A DNA stretch of 64,000 nucleotides from Acetobacter garciniae (GTDB lineage: Bacteria > Pseudomonadota > Alphaproteobacteria > Acetobacterales > Acetobacteraceae). Shown piece by piece: positions 35,336-44,416 of the stretch. The translations under genes and the position numbers were made by a program. The stretch is taken from positions 806,001-870,000 of the forward strand of contig NZ_JAFVMH010000001.1 of the NCBI RefSeq assembly GCF_017377735.1, in the 5' to 3' direction. The notes below the pieces were generated by a model. It searched no databases. It saw only the letters and a program-made list of their open reading frames with translations, and had not been told where the DNA came from. The number at the start of each line of letters is the position of its first letter. Position 1 is the first letter of the stretch.

Positions 35336-36079
35336 ATGACAATGCGTATTCCCCGCTGGCTTTTTGGGCTTTTCGCCCTTGTGCTGTCGGCCTGCCCGGC
35401 TTTTGCCGCCGATCTTGTGGTTGCGACCGATACGGCGTTCATGCCGTTCGAATTCAAGCAGGGCGGCAAGTATGTCGGCTTCGATATCGACCTGTGGGAT
35501 GCCATCGCCAAGGATATCGGCGTGACCTATACCCTCCAGCCCATGGATTTCAGCGGTATTATTCCCGCCTTGCAGACCGGCCAGGTTGATGTGGCCATTT
35601 CAGGCATGACCATCAAGGAAATACGCCGCAAGGTCATCGATTTTTCGGACAGCTATTACGATAGCGGCGTCCTGCTGATGGTACCTGTGGACAGCGCGAT
35701 TACCGGCCCGCAGGATCTCAAGGGCAAGATCCTGGCGCTCAAGACCGGCACGGCATCGGCCGATTACGCCAAGGAGCATTTCAAGGATACGGAATTTCGG
35801 CTGTTTCCGAATTTCGACAATGCTTATCTGGAACTGATGACCGGCCGTGTCGATGCCGCCATGCACGATAGCCCCAATGTCCTGTACTACATCAACACGA
35901 TCGGACGCGGGAAGGTCAAGACCGTGGGCGAACAGATGATGGGGCAGCAATATGGTTTCGGCTTTCCCAAGGGCAGCCCGCTGGTGGCCAGGGTCAATGC
36001 GTCACTCGCCAGGCTTCGCAAAGATGGCACATATGTCGCCATTTATAAAAAATGGTTCGGTGTTGAACCCAAGCCCTGA
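35336..36079 (+). CDS. Amino acid ABC transporter, periplasmic binding protein
   Basis: Solute-binding protein of the polar amino acid class (SBP family 3, glutamine-binding type), 247 aa. A cleavable signal peptide ([19 protein letters not shown], cut after FAA) precedes strand [19 protein letters not shown], then [17 protein letters not shown] with the family's FDIDL signature and a central GTASADYAK segment. The Arg that pairs with a ligand carboxylate may be in [10 protein letters not shown]. It is translated from ATG 35336 with AAAGGA upstream and is followed by permease and ATPase genes, so the importer is complete. Ligand preference is unknown. Confidence 0.9.
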   Translation: MTMRIPRWLFGLFALVLSACPAFAADLVVATDTAFMPFEFKQGGKYVGFDIDLWDAIAKDIGVTYTLQPMDFSGIIPALQTGQVDVAISGMTIKEIRRKVIDFSDSYYDSGVLLMVPVDSAITGPQDLKGKILALKTGTASADYAKEHFKDTEFRLFPNFDNAYLELMTGRVDAAMHDSPNVLYYINTIGRGKVKTVGEQMMGQQYGFGFPKGSPLVARVNASLARLRKDGTYVAIYKKWFGVEPKP

Positions 36080-36117
36080 ACTTTCAACCTGGCCCATGCA
36101 CCAAGGGGAGTAAGCCT

Positions 36118-36774
36118 ATGGATTTCGACTGGTCGGTGGTGGTCGATGCGCTGCCAGCCCTTCTGGGTGGGGCAAAGCTGACCGTTCTTATCGCAGCCGC
36201 AGGGCTTGTGGGCGGCACGCTTGTCGGCACTGTTGCCGGTTTCGCCCGCGCCTTTGGCAACAGGCTGCTCAATGCGCTGGCCCTGGTTTATGTCGAACTC
36301 ATACGTGGCACCCCCATTGTGGTGCAGGTCATGTTCATCTATTTCGCCCTGCCCATGCTGGCCCATATCCGCATTACCCCGCTCAGTGCCGCCATTGCGA
36401 CGATCGTCATCAATGCCGGGGCCTATATTGCCGAAATCGTGCGCGGCGCCCTTCTGTCCGTCAACAAGGGGTTGAAGGAGGCCGGGCTGGCCCTGGGGTT
36501 GCCGACCTGGAAAGTGCTGGTCTTTGTCATCGGCCCCATTGCCCTGCGCCGGATGATACCGCCTTTGGGCAATCAGTTCATTATCAGCCTCAAGGATACG
36601 TCGCTTTTCATCGTGATCGGTGTGGGTGAGTTGACGCGTGAGGGGCAGGAAATCATGGCCTCGAATTTTCGCGCGGTCGAAATCTGGACGGCGGTGGCGA
36701 TCCTGTACCTCATCATGACCAGTGCGCTGACCCTTGCTCTGCGCTTTACGGAAAAGAGGATGCGCATTCTATGA
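36118..36774 (+). CDS. Amino acid ABC transporter permease
   Basis: Integral membrane subunit of the polar amino acid importer, 218 aa with about five helices. The HisM/GlnP-type signature is plain: [15 protein letters not shown] at the start, [18 protein letters not shown], and the ATPase-contact loop [20 protein letters not shown] (EAA motif). Only one permease gene is present, so it should act as a homodimer. RBS AAGGGGAG lies seven bases before ATG 36118. The stop overlaps the ATPase start (ATGA). Confidence 0.9.
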   Translation: MDFDWSVVVDALPALLGGAKLTVLIAAAGLVGGTLVGTVAGFARAFGNRLLNALALVYVELIRGTPIVVQVMFIYFALPMLAHIRITPLSAAIATIVINAGAYIAEIVRGALLSVNKGLKEAGLALGLPTWKVLVFVIGPIALRRMIPPLGNQFIISLKDTSLFIVIGVGELTREGQEIMASNFRAVEIWTAVAILYLIMTSALTLALRFTEKRMRIL

Positions 36775-37499
36775 GCATTGTCGAATTCAGGAATGTAACC
36801 AAGACCTTCGGCCCGGTGACGGTCCTGCGGGACGTGGACCTGAGCATACAGCGTGGTGAGGTCGTGGTGCTGATCGGCCCTTCGGGCTCAGGCAAGTCCA
36901 CCCTGTTGCGCTGTATCAACGCGCTGGAGACCATCGATGGCGGAGACCTTGTGGTGGATGGTATCAGCGTGCGCGAAAAGCGCACGCGCATACGCCACCT
37001 GCGGCAGGAAGCGGGTATGGTGTTCCAGCAGTTCAACCTGTTCCCGCAACTGACCGCACTTGAGAACGTGGCGTTCGGCCCACGGCATGTGCGCGGCACC
37101 CACCGGGCCGAGGCCCTGGTGCAGGCCGAGGTTCTGCTGGCCAAGGTGGGGCTGGGCGAACGTGGCCACCATTATCCCGCCGAACTGTCGGGCGGTCAGC
37201 AACAGCGCGTGGCCATTGCACGGGCCCTTGCCGTCAAACCCAAGCTGATGCTGTTCGATGAACCGACATCCGCACTGGACCCCGAACTGCGCCAGGAGGT
37301 GCTGCGGGTCATGCAGTCCCTGGCCGAGGAAGGCATGACCATGATCGTCGTAACCCATGAAATCGGCTTTGCCCGCAAGGTCGGCACGCGGCTTATTTTC
37401 ATGGAAGGCGGGAAGATCACGGTCGATGGCGACCCGGCAGCCCTGCTCGACAACCCCGAAAACCCTCGTCTGCGTGAGTTCCTGCATCATGTACACTGA
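36771..37499 (+). CDS. Amino acid ABC transporter ATPase
   Basis: ATPase of the importer, GlnQ/HisP type, 242 aa. Walker A is GPSGSGKST (about 38), Q-loop [15 protein letters not shown], signature LSGGQQQR (about 140), Walker [16 protein letters not shown], and the switch His is in [28 protein letters not shown] ending is typical of the amino acid class. It starts inside the permease gene by four bases, and the next gene starts inside its end, so these genes are translationally coupled. Confidence 0.92.
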   Translation: MSIVEFRNVTKTFGPVTVLRDVDLSIQRGEVVVLIGPSGSGKSTLLRCINALETIDGGDLVVDGISVREKRTRIRHLRQEAGMVFQQFNLFPQLTALENVAFGPRHVRGTHRAEALVQAEVLLAKVGLGERGHHYPAELSGGQQQRVAIARALAVKPKLMLFDEPTSALDPELRQEVLRVMQSLAEEGMTMIVVTHEIGFARKVGTRLIFMEGGKITVDGDPAALLDNPENPRLREFLHHVH

Positions 37500-38562
37500 G
37501 CCCCCTCACCGTCTTGCCAAACTGGACATAAGCGGCACCCCGTATGAAATCGGGCTGGCCCTGGGGCGGCATGGTGCTGCGACGGCGCACGGGCATCTTG
37601 TGCGCACCCATGCCTGGGCGGCGGTGACCAGTTTTTGCGACCAGCCCTACGTGCATGCGGCCCGCGCGCTGACACAGGCCCGTTTTCCCCATTTCTACGA
37701 GGAACTGCACGGTCTGGCGGATGGCCTGGACCTGCCGTTCGATGCCGTATTCGCCTGGAACTGCCGGGGCGATATCCGGGCGATGAACCCCGATGGCTGC
37801 ACGACCGTGCAGTTCCCTGGCCCACCCCAGCTTGTGGCCCATAACGAAGATGGCGACCCCGGCCTGCGACCGGGCTGTGCGCTGGCGACGATCCGCCCCA
37901 CGCAGGGGCGTGCCTTTACGGCCTTTGTCTACCCTGCGTCCATCCCCGGTCATGCGTTTTCACTCAATGATGCGGGGCTGGTGATGACCGTGAACAACAT
38001 TCGCTCACTCGCAGGGGGTGAAGGGCTGCCCCGCATGGTGTTGACAAGGGCCTTGCTGGATTGCGGTTCGATCAGCGAGGGGGTGGAACTGCTGCGCGCC
38101 CTCCCGCGTTCGGGTGGCTATCATCTGACCCTGGCCCGGCCGGGGGAGGCTCATATTTTCAGCATCGAAATCACGCATGGCAGGCTTTCGGCCCTGCCGG
38201 TGGTGCGCCCCGGTGCGCATGCGAACCATCTTGTGCATGACGCCATGCGCAGTGCAGCGCAGAAAATCACCCCATCTTCACATGCGCGGCAGGAGCGTGC
38301 GGATGCTTTGCTGGCAGCCTGCACGTACTACGATGCGAACGGCGCCCTGGCGATCCTGCGCGACACGCATGACAAGGTGTTGCCTATCTTCAGAACCCAG
38401 CCCGACGATCCGGATAACGAAAATACGCTGGCCAGTGCCGTCTTCACACTCGGGGCGGAACGGGTGGACTGTGCGGTCTACGATAATTCCAGCGCCACGC
38501 CGCGTTTTCACCTCACGTGGAAGGCGGGGGATTTTTCGCAGTCCTCTCCCCATGATGCCTGA
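37489..38562 (+). CDS. C45-family autoproteolytic acyltransferase/hydrolase
   Basis: Ntn-fold protein of the C45 family, relatives of acyl-CoA:6-aminopenicillanic acid acyltransferase and carcinine-type hydrolases, 357 aa. The Gly-Cys-Thr-Thr motif is at residues 103-106 (NPDGCTTVQ); in characterised members the chain is cut before this Cys, which becomes the N-terminal nucleophile. Other family features are GTPYEIGLALGRH near the start, HNEDGD and SLNDAGLVMTVNNI after the Cys. The ATG at 37489 overlaps the ATPase stop by 11 bases. In an operon with an importer and aminotransferase it may split an N-acyl or beta-alanyl amine after uptake; that is inference. Confidence 0.85.
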   Translation: MYTEPPHRLAKLDISGTPYEIGLALGRHGAATAHGHLVRTHAWAAVTSFCDQPYVHAARALTQARFPHFYEELHGLADGLDLPFDAVFAWNCRGDIRAMNPDGCTTVQFPGPPQLVAHNEDGDPGLRPGCALATIRPTQGRAFTAFVYPASIPGHAFSLNDAGLVMTVNNIRSLAGGEGLPRMVLTRALLDCGSISEGVELLRALPRSGGYHLTLARPGEAHIFSIEITHGRLSALPVVRPGAHANHLVHDAMRSAAQKITPSSHARQERADALLAACTYYDANGALAILRDTHDKVLPIFRTQPDDPDNENTLASAVFTLGAERVDCAVYDNSSATPRFHLTWKAGDFSQSSPHDA

Positions 38563-38596
38563 AAACCCTTTCGGCAACGCGGGACAGATGCTCCCG

Positions 38597-40036
38597 TTAC
38601 CCCCTGTCGTTACAATAGTTGCGGGCGGCCTGACCCAGTGCGCCCGCGGCGGAGGTCAGGTCGTGCAGGTCATGTCCGCTGAATCCAAGGATGAAACCCT
38701 GGCTTGGCGCGTGTTCGGCATAGGTTTCGGCCAGCAGTCGGGCCTCGACCCCCGCGCGCTTCCGGATATGGGTTGCGGCATCATCCGGTAAGCCGGGTGG
38801 CAGGCGCGCCAGCAGGTGCAGCCCCTGCTCGGGCGTAACCACGTCGAGCGCGCCGGCGGCCGAGGCACGCAGCGTGGCAACGACGGTATCGCGTGCAATG
38901 CGGTACCGGCGCCGCATACGGCGGATATGCTCGGCCACGAAGCCGTCTTCCATCAGTTCCGCCACGGCCCCCGCCATATGGCCGGGTGGAAAGCGGTCAT
39001 GCCCGGCCCGCGCCGCTACAATGGCTTCAACCGTATCGGGCGAGACAACCATGTAGGCCAGGCGCAGGCCGGGGGCCAGGATTTTTGAAAACGTGCCCAG
39101 ATAGATAACCCGGTCACCCCCGCCAATACCGGCCAGTGCCGTCAGGGGTGGGCCCGCATAGCGGAATTCGCTGTCGTAATCGTCTTCCAAAATCCAGGCA
39201 TTGGATGCGCGTGCCCAGGCGACAAGGGCTGCGCGCCGGTTCATGGACATGGTAACGCCGCTGGGGAACTGGTGCGAGGGCGTGACATAGACAGCCCTGG
39301 CCCCTGCCGCCCGCGCAGCACCCTGGCTGACATCCAGCCCTTCGGCATCCACCGGCACGGGGCATACGTTCAGGCCCGAAGCAGCCAGGGTCGCGCGGGC
39401 CGCGGGGTAGCCGGGGTCTTCCACCCAGACCGTATCGCCCGGGTGCAAAAGGGCCTGCGCGCAAAGCCGCAACCCCTGCTGCGTGCCGTTGATGATAACC
39501 ACACACGCCGGATCGCAGATAACACCGCGATTGGCCGCAAGATAACGGGCGACCTGTTCGCGCAGCAGGGGGTGGCCGCGCGGGTCGCCAAAGCTGAATT
39601 CGAGGTCATTACCCTTCATGATCCGGCGGCGCATGGCCGTGGCCAGCCTGCCCAGCAGGCGCGGGTCCGCATAGGTCTTGCCCAGGGCGAACACGCGGCC
39701 CGGCAGGGGTTTTATGGTGGTCGAAAGCGCTTTTGTCGTGGATTTATGGCGGGCGGTGGCGGGCAGCGCGGCAACGAAGGTGCCCGAGCCCGTGCGGGCT
39801 TCGGCCAGGCCATCGCTTTGCAGATGCTCATAGGCGATGACCACGGCATTGCGCTTGACATGCAACTGCTGGGCCAGGGCGCGGGTGGATGGCAAGCGCA
39901 GCCCCGCAGCCAGTCGCCCATCCAGAATGGCGGCGCGCAAACCCGCATGAACCTGAAGCGCCTGCCCCCCTGCCGCGCGGTCCAGTGGCAGGGGAATATC
40001 AAGCACGGCACCGGGACGCTTTAAAGTGGTTGGCAT
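38597..40036 (-). CDS. MocR-type regulator (GntR DNA-binding plus aminotransferase fold)
   Basis: MocR/PdxR-like regulator of 479 aa. A GntR winged helix (about 25-90; LRAAILDGRLAAGLRLPSTRALAQQLHVKRNAVV) is linked to a fold-type I aminotransferase domain that binds PLP but normally lacks catalysis, with INGTQQGLRLCAQALL, LEDDYDSEFRY and the PLP Lys in YLGTFSKILAPGLRL. The ATG at 40036 follows a control region shared with the divergent PNPOx-like gene. Members of this class sense PLP or a PLP adduct of an amino compound. It converges with the C45 operon with a 34-base gap, so it could also respond to that operon's substrate. Confidence 0.88.
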   Translation of the reverse strand: MPTTLKRPGAVLDIPLPLDRAAGGQALQVHAGLRAAILDGRLAAGLRLPSTRALAQQLHVKRNAVVIAYEHLQSDGLAEARTGSGTFVAALPATARHKSTTKALSTTIKPLPGRVFALGKTYADPRLLGRLATAMRRRIMKGNDLEFSFGDPRGHPLLREQVARYLAANRGVICDPACVVIINGTQQGLRLCAQALLHPGDTVWVEDPGYPAARATLAASGLNVCPVPVDAEGLDVSQGAARAAGARAVYVTPSHQFPSGVTMSMNRRAALVAWARASNAWILEDDYDSEFRYAGPPLTALAGIGGGDRVIYLGTFSKILAPGLRLAYMVVSPDTVEAIVAARAGHDRFPPGHMAGAVAELMEDGFVAEHIRRMRRRYRIARDTVVATLRASAAGALDVVTPEQGLHLLARLPPGLPDDAATHIRKRAGVEARLLAETYAEHAPSQGFILGFSGHDLHDLTSAAGALGQAARNYCNDRG

Positions 40037-40073
40037 TCTTTGCCCATAATTGGCACTCGTTCCGACCACTTTA
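40022..40073. promoter_or_regulatory. MocR-type operator/promoter
   Basis: A perfect 9-bp inverted repeat TAAAGTGGT (40022-40030) and ACCACTTTA (40065-40073) brackets two direct TTGGCA copies (40030-40035 and 40050-40055, 20 bases apart) that could serve as -35 elements. Paired inverted and direct repeats are common for MocR proteins. The left arm overlaps the MocR start region, which suggests autoregulation. Confidence 0.55.
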
Positions 40074-40112
40074 TCCGTGCTTGTGATGGGGCACAACGCC
40101 GGAGAGATCGAA

Positions 40113-40835
40113 ATGACAAGCGACAATGCGACAGCCTACCCCGTGGATACCGTCAACCGCGTCAAGCGGCTTCACCAACGCGGTGCCTATGATCATGCGA
40201 CCATTCATGCGCTGCTCGATGGCGGCATGCTGTGCCACGTCTCCTACGTGATCGAGGGGCAACCCTATTGCACGCCGACACTCTACTGGCGCGAGGGTAC
40301 GCGCCTGTACTGGCACGGCAGCAGTGCAAGCCGCATGCTGCGCAACCTCTCGAACGGGGAACCCGCCTGCCTTGCCGTCACGCAACTGGACAGCCTTGTG
40401 CTGGCGCGCTGCGGGTTCAACCATTCGGTGGATTTTCGGTCGGTCATGGTGTTCGGCCAGGCAAGGCTGGTCACCGATCCGGCCGAAAAGGAACGCGCCC
40501 TGGTCATGATGGTGGACCGCCTGTTCCCCCACAGGACGGCGCTGTTGCGGCAGAGTTCGGCCCAGGAGATCAAGGCCACGGCGGTGATCGCCATGGATAT
40601 CGAACGGGCCTCCGCCAAGGTCCGTACAAAGGGCATTGGCGATAATGAGGAGGATTACAGCCTGCCGATCTATGCCGAGCGCATTCCGGTGCGAACGGTC
40701 CTGGGCAAGCCCGAGCCCTGCCCGCGCCTGTTGCCCGGGGTCGAACGCCCGCACACGCTCGATCCCTATCGCGAAGGCCGCGAGCTTGAAGCCGCACTGG
40801 CTGAAGCCTACGCGGCCAGCTACGCGACTTTGTAA
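40113..40835 (+). CDS. Pyridoxamine 5'-phosphate oxidase-like flavoprotein
   Basis: Split-barrel FMN-binding protein of 240 aa, of the pyridoxamine 5'-phosphate oxidase-like (nitroimidazole-resistance related) group. Early sequence GAYDHATIHALLDGGMLCHVSYVIEG followed by PYCTPTLYWREGTRLYWHGS is typical of FMN contacts in this group. It is not a true PdxH, which has different C-terminal motifs. The ATG at 40113 has GGAGAG six bases upstream. It is divergent from the MocR regulator, which is probably its controller through the repeat element between them. The reaction is unknown. Confidence 0.85.
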   Translation: MTSDNATAYPVDTVNRVKRLHQRGAYDHATIHALLDGGMLCHVSYVIEGQPYCTPTLYWREGTRLYWHGSSASRMLRNLSNGEPACLAVTQLDSLVLARCGFNHSVDFRSVMVFGQARLVTDPAEKERALVMMVDRLFPHRTALLRQSSAQEIKATAVIAMDIERASAKVRTKGIGDNEEDYSLPIYAERIPVRTVLGKPEPCPRLLPGVERPHTLDPYREGRELEAALAEAYAASYATL

Positions 40836-40926
40836 ACCGCGGCTGGCCCGATCGCGGCCCAACCCGGTGGGGGAGACCGGGCGGGCACGCCGCGCGCGGA
40901 TAGGCTTTACACGGCTTTTGCGGGCT

Positions 40927-42585
40927 CTACAGCGCCAGCTTTTTGCGCGATGTCGGGTCGGCCTTGTCGGGGGTCAGGAACAGGGGAGCCAAGTCAGGCC
41001 GGGTGCGGAAATTGAAAAGCTCGTCCAGCGGGGTCGCTGTTTCATCGAACGAGCCCTTGCCCAGCCGCTGGCCGTTCAGCCAGTTATCCTCGATAAAGCG
41101 CGTAATCGAACTTTGGGTGATCAGCGTATGGCCGATATAATTGCGCCGCGCCCAGGGGGACAGCACAAGCAGGGGCACGCGCGTGCCCGGGCCGCAGCGG
41201 CCATTGACCGGTTTGCCCGTAACACCCAGCGGTGCGGGGGCGGTGCCACAGCGGCCCGGCCCATCAAGCTGGTCAGCCTCCGGATCGAAGGAGCCATGCG
41301 CGGGGGCGACGAATGCGTGGTCGTACCAGCCATCGGAATCGTCATAGGTGATGATAATGGCGGTTTCTTTCCATTCCGGCCTGCTCTGGATGAAATTGAC
41401 CAGCCCGACAATGCCTGCCTGTTCATCCAGCGGGTTCGAATAGCCTGCGTGCCCGTCCTGGAAGGCAGGCAGTTTCAGGAACGAGACCGCTGGCATGTTG
41501 CCCGCCCGAACGGCCGTCAGAAAATCTTTCAGGTCATATTCATGGTTTGCGGGATCGCGGGATTTGCCGTCACTTTCAAGGCTATGCCCGATGGCAGCCG
41601 TTGAAGACGGGCGCGCATGGGTGGGGTTGGCCGTGCTGGGAAAATACTGGAACCAGTTATGGTGGGGAATGTAATCGACCACGCTTTGCGAGACAGTGGG
41701 CGAGAATGTGCTTCTGCCACACCCCGTGGTGGCGTTGGTGTTCCGAACGGAAAGGTCGAACCCGCCCATGAAGCCGCCCCAGGTGATATGGGCCGCGTTG
41801 AGAAGATCGCCGATATTCTGCCCTGCCATCCACACCTGATCCGACGGGGTCGAGCACACGTCATCCGCCGGGTCGATGTCGTTGATCATGGTAAAACCAC
41901 CCTGCCCGTCGCTGATGAACGGCGATGTCACCTCTCTGGTAGCAAGGTGCTGCGTGGTTTTCTTGATCATCATCCCGTTGGTCTGGCCGGAAACCACTTC
42001 CAGCGCACCGGGGGTGGAGGGGCCGTACGTATCGGTATAAAAAGCATCGCTCATGGCGTAACGCTGGGCGTAGCGCCAGAATGCCGTGACCGTGTTGCCG
42101 TCGAAATACCCCATGACCTGCCCCCTTGTATGAAAGGCGCCAACGCCACCGGGTGATGCGGTGCCGGTATAGCGGGGGAACAGGTCGGCCCGGCCATGGT
42201 CATAAGCCATCTGCTCGGCCGTGTAGTCGTGGTTCTGGTCCGATGTCGCGGCCTGGCTGCGGTCCAGCCTGAAAGGGGCTGCGGCGTCGGCCCCGTTGGC
42301 CGGGCTGTTATTGGCGTTATTTTCCAGCAGCCCGGCGGCTATAAGCGTATCCGCCCCCGGCGTGCCCCGCTGGGCGACAAAGGCGGGTTCGCCGGCAGGG
42401 TTGGTGGCGTTGGGATATGTCGCGAAATAATGATCGAAGGAGACATTTTCCTGATAGATGACAACCAGATGGCGGATGGGCGTGGCCGTAACCTTTTTGG
42501 GGTGCGGGGCCGGTGCCGCCAGGGCGGTGGAGCACAGGGAAAGCACGCATGCCATCGCAGCTAGGTGAGTGACGGGTTTTGGCAT
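40927..42585 (-). CDS. Secreted phosphoesterase (phospholipase C/acid phosphatase family)
   Basis: Periplasmic or exported phosphoesterase of PF04185, 552 aa, like AcpA acid phosphatase and non-haemolytic phospholipase C. A signal peptide ends around ALAAPAP. Family motifs: YQENVSFDHYFATYP near residue 45 (Glu-Asn and Asp-His metal or nucleophile region), an ADDVCSTP segment, YDDSDGWYDHAFVAP (about 415), and GTRVPLLVLSPWARRNYIGH before the C-terminal FIEDNW helix. It is on the same strand as the cytochrome c peroxidase-like gene upstream, with a 150-base gap. Phosphate scavenging or phospholipid turnover are possible; lipase versus phosphatase specificity is not decidable here. Confidence 0.87.
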   Translation of the reverse strand: MPKPVTHLAAMACVLSLCSTALAAPAPHPKKVTATPIRHLVVIYQENVSFDHYFATYPNATNPAGEPAFVAQRGTPGADTLIAAGLLENNANNSPANGADAAAPFRLDRSQAATSDQNHDYTAEQMAYDHGRADLFPRYTGTASPGGVGAFHTRGQVMGYFDGNTVTAFWRYAQRYAMSDAFYTDTYGPSTPGALEVVSGQTNGMMIKKTTQHLATREVTSPFISDGQGGFTMINDIDPADDVCSTPSDQVWMAGQNIGDLLNAAHITWGGFMGGFDLSVRNTNATTGCGRSTFSPTVSQSVVDYIPHHNWFQYFPSTANPTHARPSSTAAIGHSLESDGKSRDPANHEYDLKDFLTAVRAGNMPAVSFLKLPAFQDGHAGYSNPLDEQAGIVGLVNFIQSRPEWKETAIIITYDDSDGWYDHAFVAPAHGSFDPEADQLDGPGRCGTAPAPLGVTGKPVNGRCGPGTRVPLLVLSPWARRNYIGHTLITQSSITRFIEDNWLNGQRLGKGSFDETATPLDELFNFRTRPDLAPLFLTPDKADPTSRKKLAL

Positions 42586-42735
42586 ACTGAATGGCTTTCC
42601 CCAGTGGTGATGACGCAGAAAGAAAGTATTTATATTTTAAAAACAAAGAGTTACGGAGTTTTTCCTCAAGACTGGCAAAGCCATTCCGCAGCTCTGTTTT
42701 CCATACCAAGATATGCGGCGCGTTCCGTAATCTGT

Positions 42736-44241
42736 CTAGTGCTGGCGTCTGTCAGCAAGCGTTTTTAAAAAAGCTATAATATCATCGCGTTCCTGTTCAC
42801 TGAAGGCCGGGGCCATCCCTTCCGCCTGGCCAAAGGGCTTGTCCTGCGTGTCGATATTGGGGTGGAAGCGTTCCGGGAGGTCATTGTATTTCAAGACCTG
42901 GCCGGCCCTGTTGCGTGGATAGAAGGCCTGCGGCATCGGGTCGCGCAGCCGATAGAAATCAACGGCCTGTGTCAGGCTTGTCAGGGCGGCGTTATGAAAG
43001 AAAACCTGTCGCCGGGAAACATTGCGCAGGCTGGGGGTGCGGAACATGCCGCAATAGCCGGCAGCTTTGGCAATAAGCCGCCCGCTGTCGCACAGCCCAA
43101 GGTCAGGCGTGGGGCGGGGCGTATGGGCGTTGGCGGGAACGCCAAGCGCTTCGAACTGGTAATCCGTCAAAAGGGGGGGCACGCGGTCCGGCCCCACCAG
43201 ATCGACATGGCAGGCCGCGCAATTTGCCCGGTCCGGGTCATTGAACGCCAGGTAGCCGCGCCGTTCCTGCGGGGTGAAGGCTGCTTTTCCCTCCAGCCAG
43301 AGATCGAACTTGCTGGAATAGGGGTGAAAGCGCTGTTCTTCCATCTGGTAGCGTGCCAGCGCAAAAAGCGCTTCGGACAGCAGGAGGTCCGGCTTGTTCG
43401 CGGCATTGGGGCCGATCAGCGCGAGAAGTGCGGCTGTATAGGATGCATGCTGCAAATGGTGGATGACGGCTGCTTTGTCGGCTGCCATTTCATCGGGGTT
43501 GAAAAGCGGGCCATTGGCCTGCTCCTCCAGCGTGTCGGCCCGGCCGTCCCAGAACAATCCGCCTTGCGGGACAAGATTTGCGGCTGAATCCTGGGTGTTG
43601 CGCGCAGTCTTGGCGGGTGGTGGGGCGGTTGAAGGCGTGGGTGATGTGCCCGCAGGCGGCGACTGGCTTGGGGTGGGAAGCGGCGCAGCGGGTGGCGTGC
43701 CTGTTCCTTCGCTTTCGGCGTTATCGGGCCCGATGCTGAACGGGGGCTGGCGTTCAAGATACATGAGGGAGGGCACGTTCCTGCTGCCCTGGCGCTCCAG
43801 CCTGCGCCCGCCCGGCATGAACCCGGTCGTGCCCGCAGGCGCGTAGTCATTCTGCGGCACATGGCACGACGCGCAGGAGAGATGCCCGCTCCCCGAAAGA
43901 GCCTGATCGAAGAAAATGTCCCGCCCGACCTGCGCCATGGCTGAAAGAGGCCGCGCTACCGGGCGGACAAGCTGGACCGGGCATGGGTTACGCCCGTCAG
44001 GAAGGGGCGCGCAGCCTTGCGCATGGGCGCTGCCATCCATCGCCAGCCAGGAAAGGGCCAACAGGCCGTGACAGGCGATATGAAAGCCCGCCTTGAACAG
44101 GGCACCGGGGATGGGAAACGGCTTTTTCGCCCACCTGTTTCGTGCCCACAGATGCAGAGGCCCAAAGCCGAAAGTCGGCCCCCGAAAAGAATGGCTCGGC
44201 GGCCGGGAATGTCCCGTCCAATGCCTGGGCACTACGCTCAT
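42736..44241 (-). CDS. Di-haem cytochrome c peroxidase/MauG-family protein
   Basis: Periplasmic di-haem c-type protein (501 aa). Haem motifs are CASCH (123-127) and CAACH in the C-terminal half (PDRANCAACHVDL). FWDGRADTLEEQANGPL and RTPSLRNVSRRQVFFHNAAL are hallmarks of bacterial cytochrome c peroxidases and MauG relatives. The N-terminus is odd: 45 non-hydrophobic residues before a membrane segment ending AHAQ, so the real start may lie later; the ATG at 44241 is the first clear one. Between about 176 and 220 is a Pro/Ser/Thr/Ala-rich insert not usual in this family. With the secreted phosphoesterase and the DUF4405 protein on the same strand it forms a periplasmic gene set. Confidence 0.86.
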   Translation of the reverse strand: MSVVPRHWTGHSRPPSHSFRGPTFGFGPLHLWARNRWAKKPFPIPGALFKAGFHIACHGLLALSWLAMDGSAHAQGCAPLPDGRNPCPVQLVRPVARPLSAMAQVGRDIFFDQALSGSGHLSCASCHVPQNDYAPAGTTGFMPGGRRLERQGSRNVPSLMYLERQPPFSIGPDNAESEGTGTPPAAPLPTPSQSPPAGTSPTPSTAPPPAKTARNTQDSAANLVPQGGLFWDGRADTLEEQANGPLFNPDEMAADKAAVIHHLQHASYTAALLALIGPNAANKPDLLLSEALFALARYQMEEQRFHPYSSKFDLWLEGKAAFTPQERRGYLAFNDPDRANCAACHVDLVGPDRVPPLLTDYQFEALGVPANAHTPRPTPDLGLCDSGRLIAKAAGYCGMFRTPSLRNVSRRQVFFHNAALTSLTQAVDFYRLRDPMPQAFYPRNRAGQVLKYNDLPERFHPNIDTQDKPFGQAEGMAPAFSEQERDDIIAFLKTLADRRQH

Positions 44242-44416
44242 GCCTGCCTTTTAACGCCTTGCCAACGACCATGTCACCAGGAAAGAGGCCGTGGGCTTTG
44301 CTTTAACGCCGGGGATGGGCCGCGCCTTACAATGTGGGCGCGTACCCATCCCTCTACCCGCCTGGGGCTGCGTTCATGACTAGGCATGCTCGCTTGAGAC
44401 GGGTTTGGGCCTTGCC

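Noticed and set aside
40113..40835. True pyridoxamine phosphate oxidase (pdxH)
   Set aside because: The split-barrel fold fits, but the PdxH C-terminal region is not recognisable, so only PNPOx-like is claimed.
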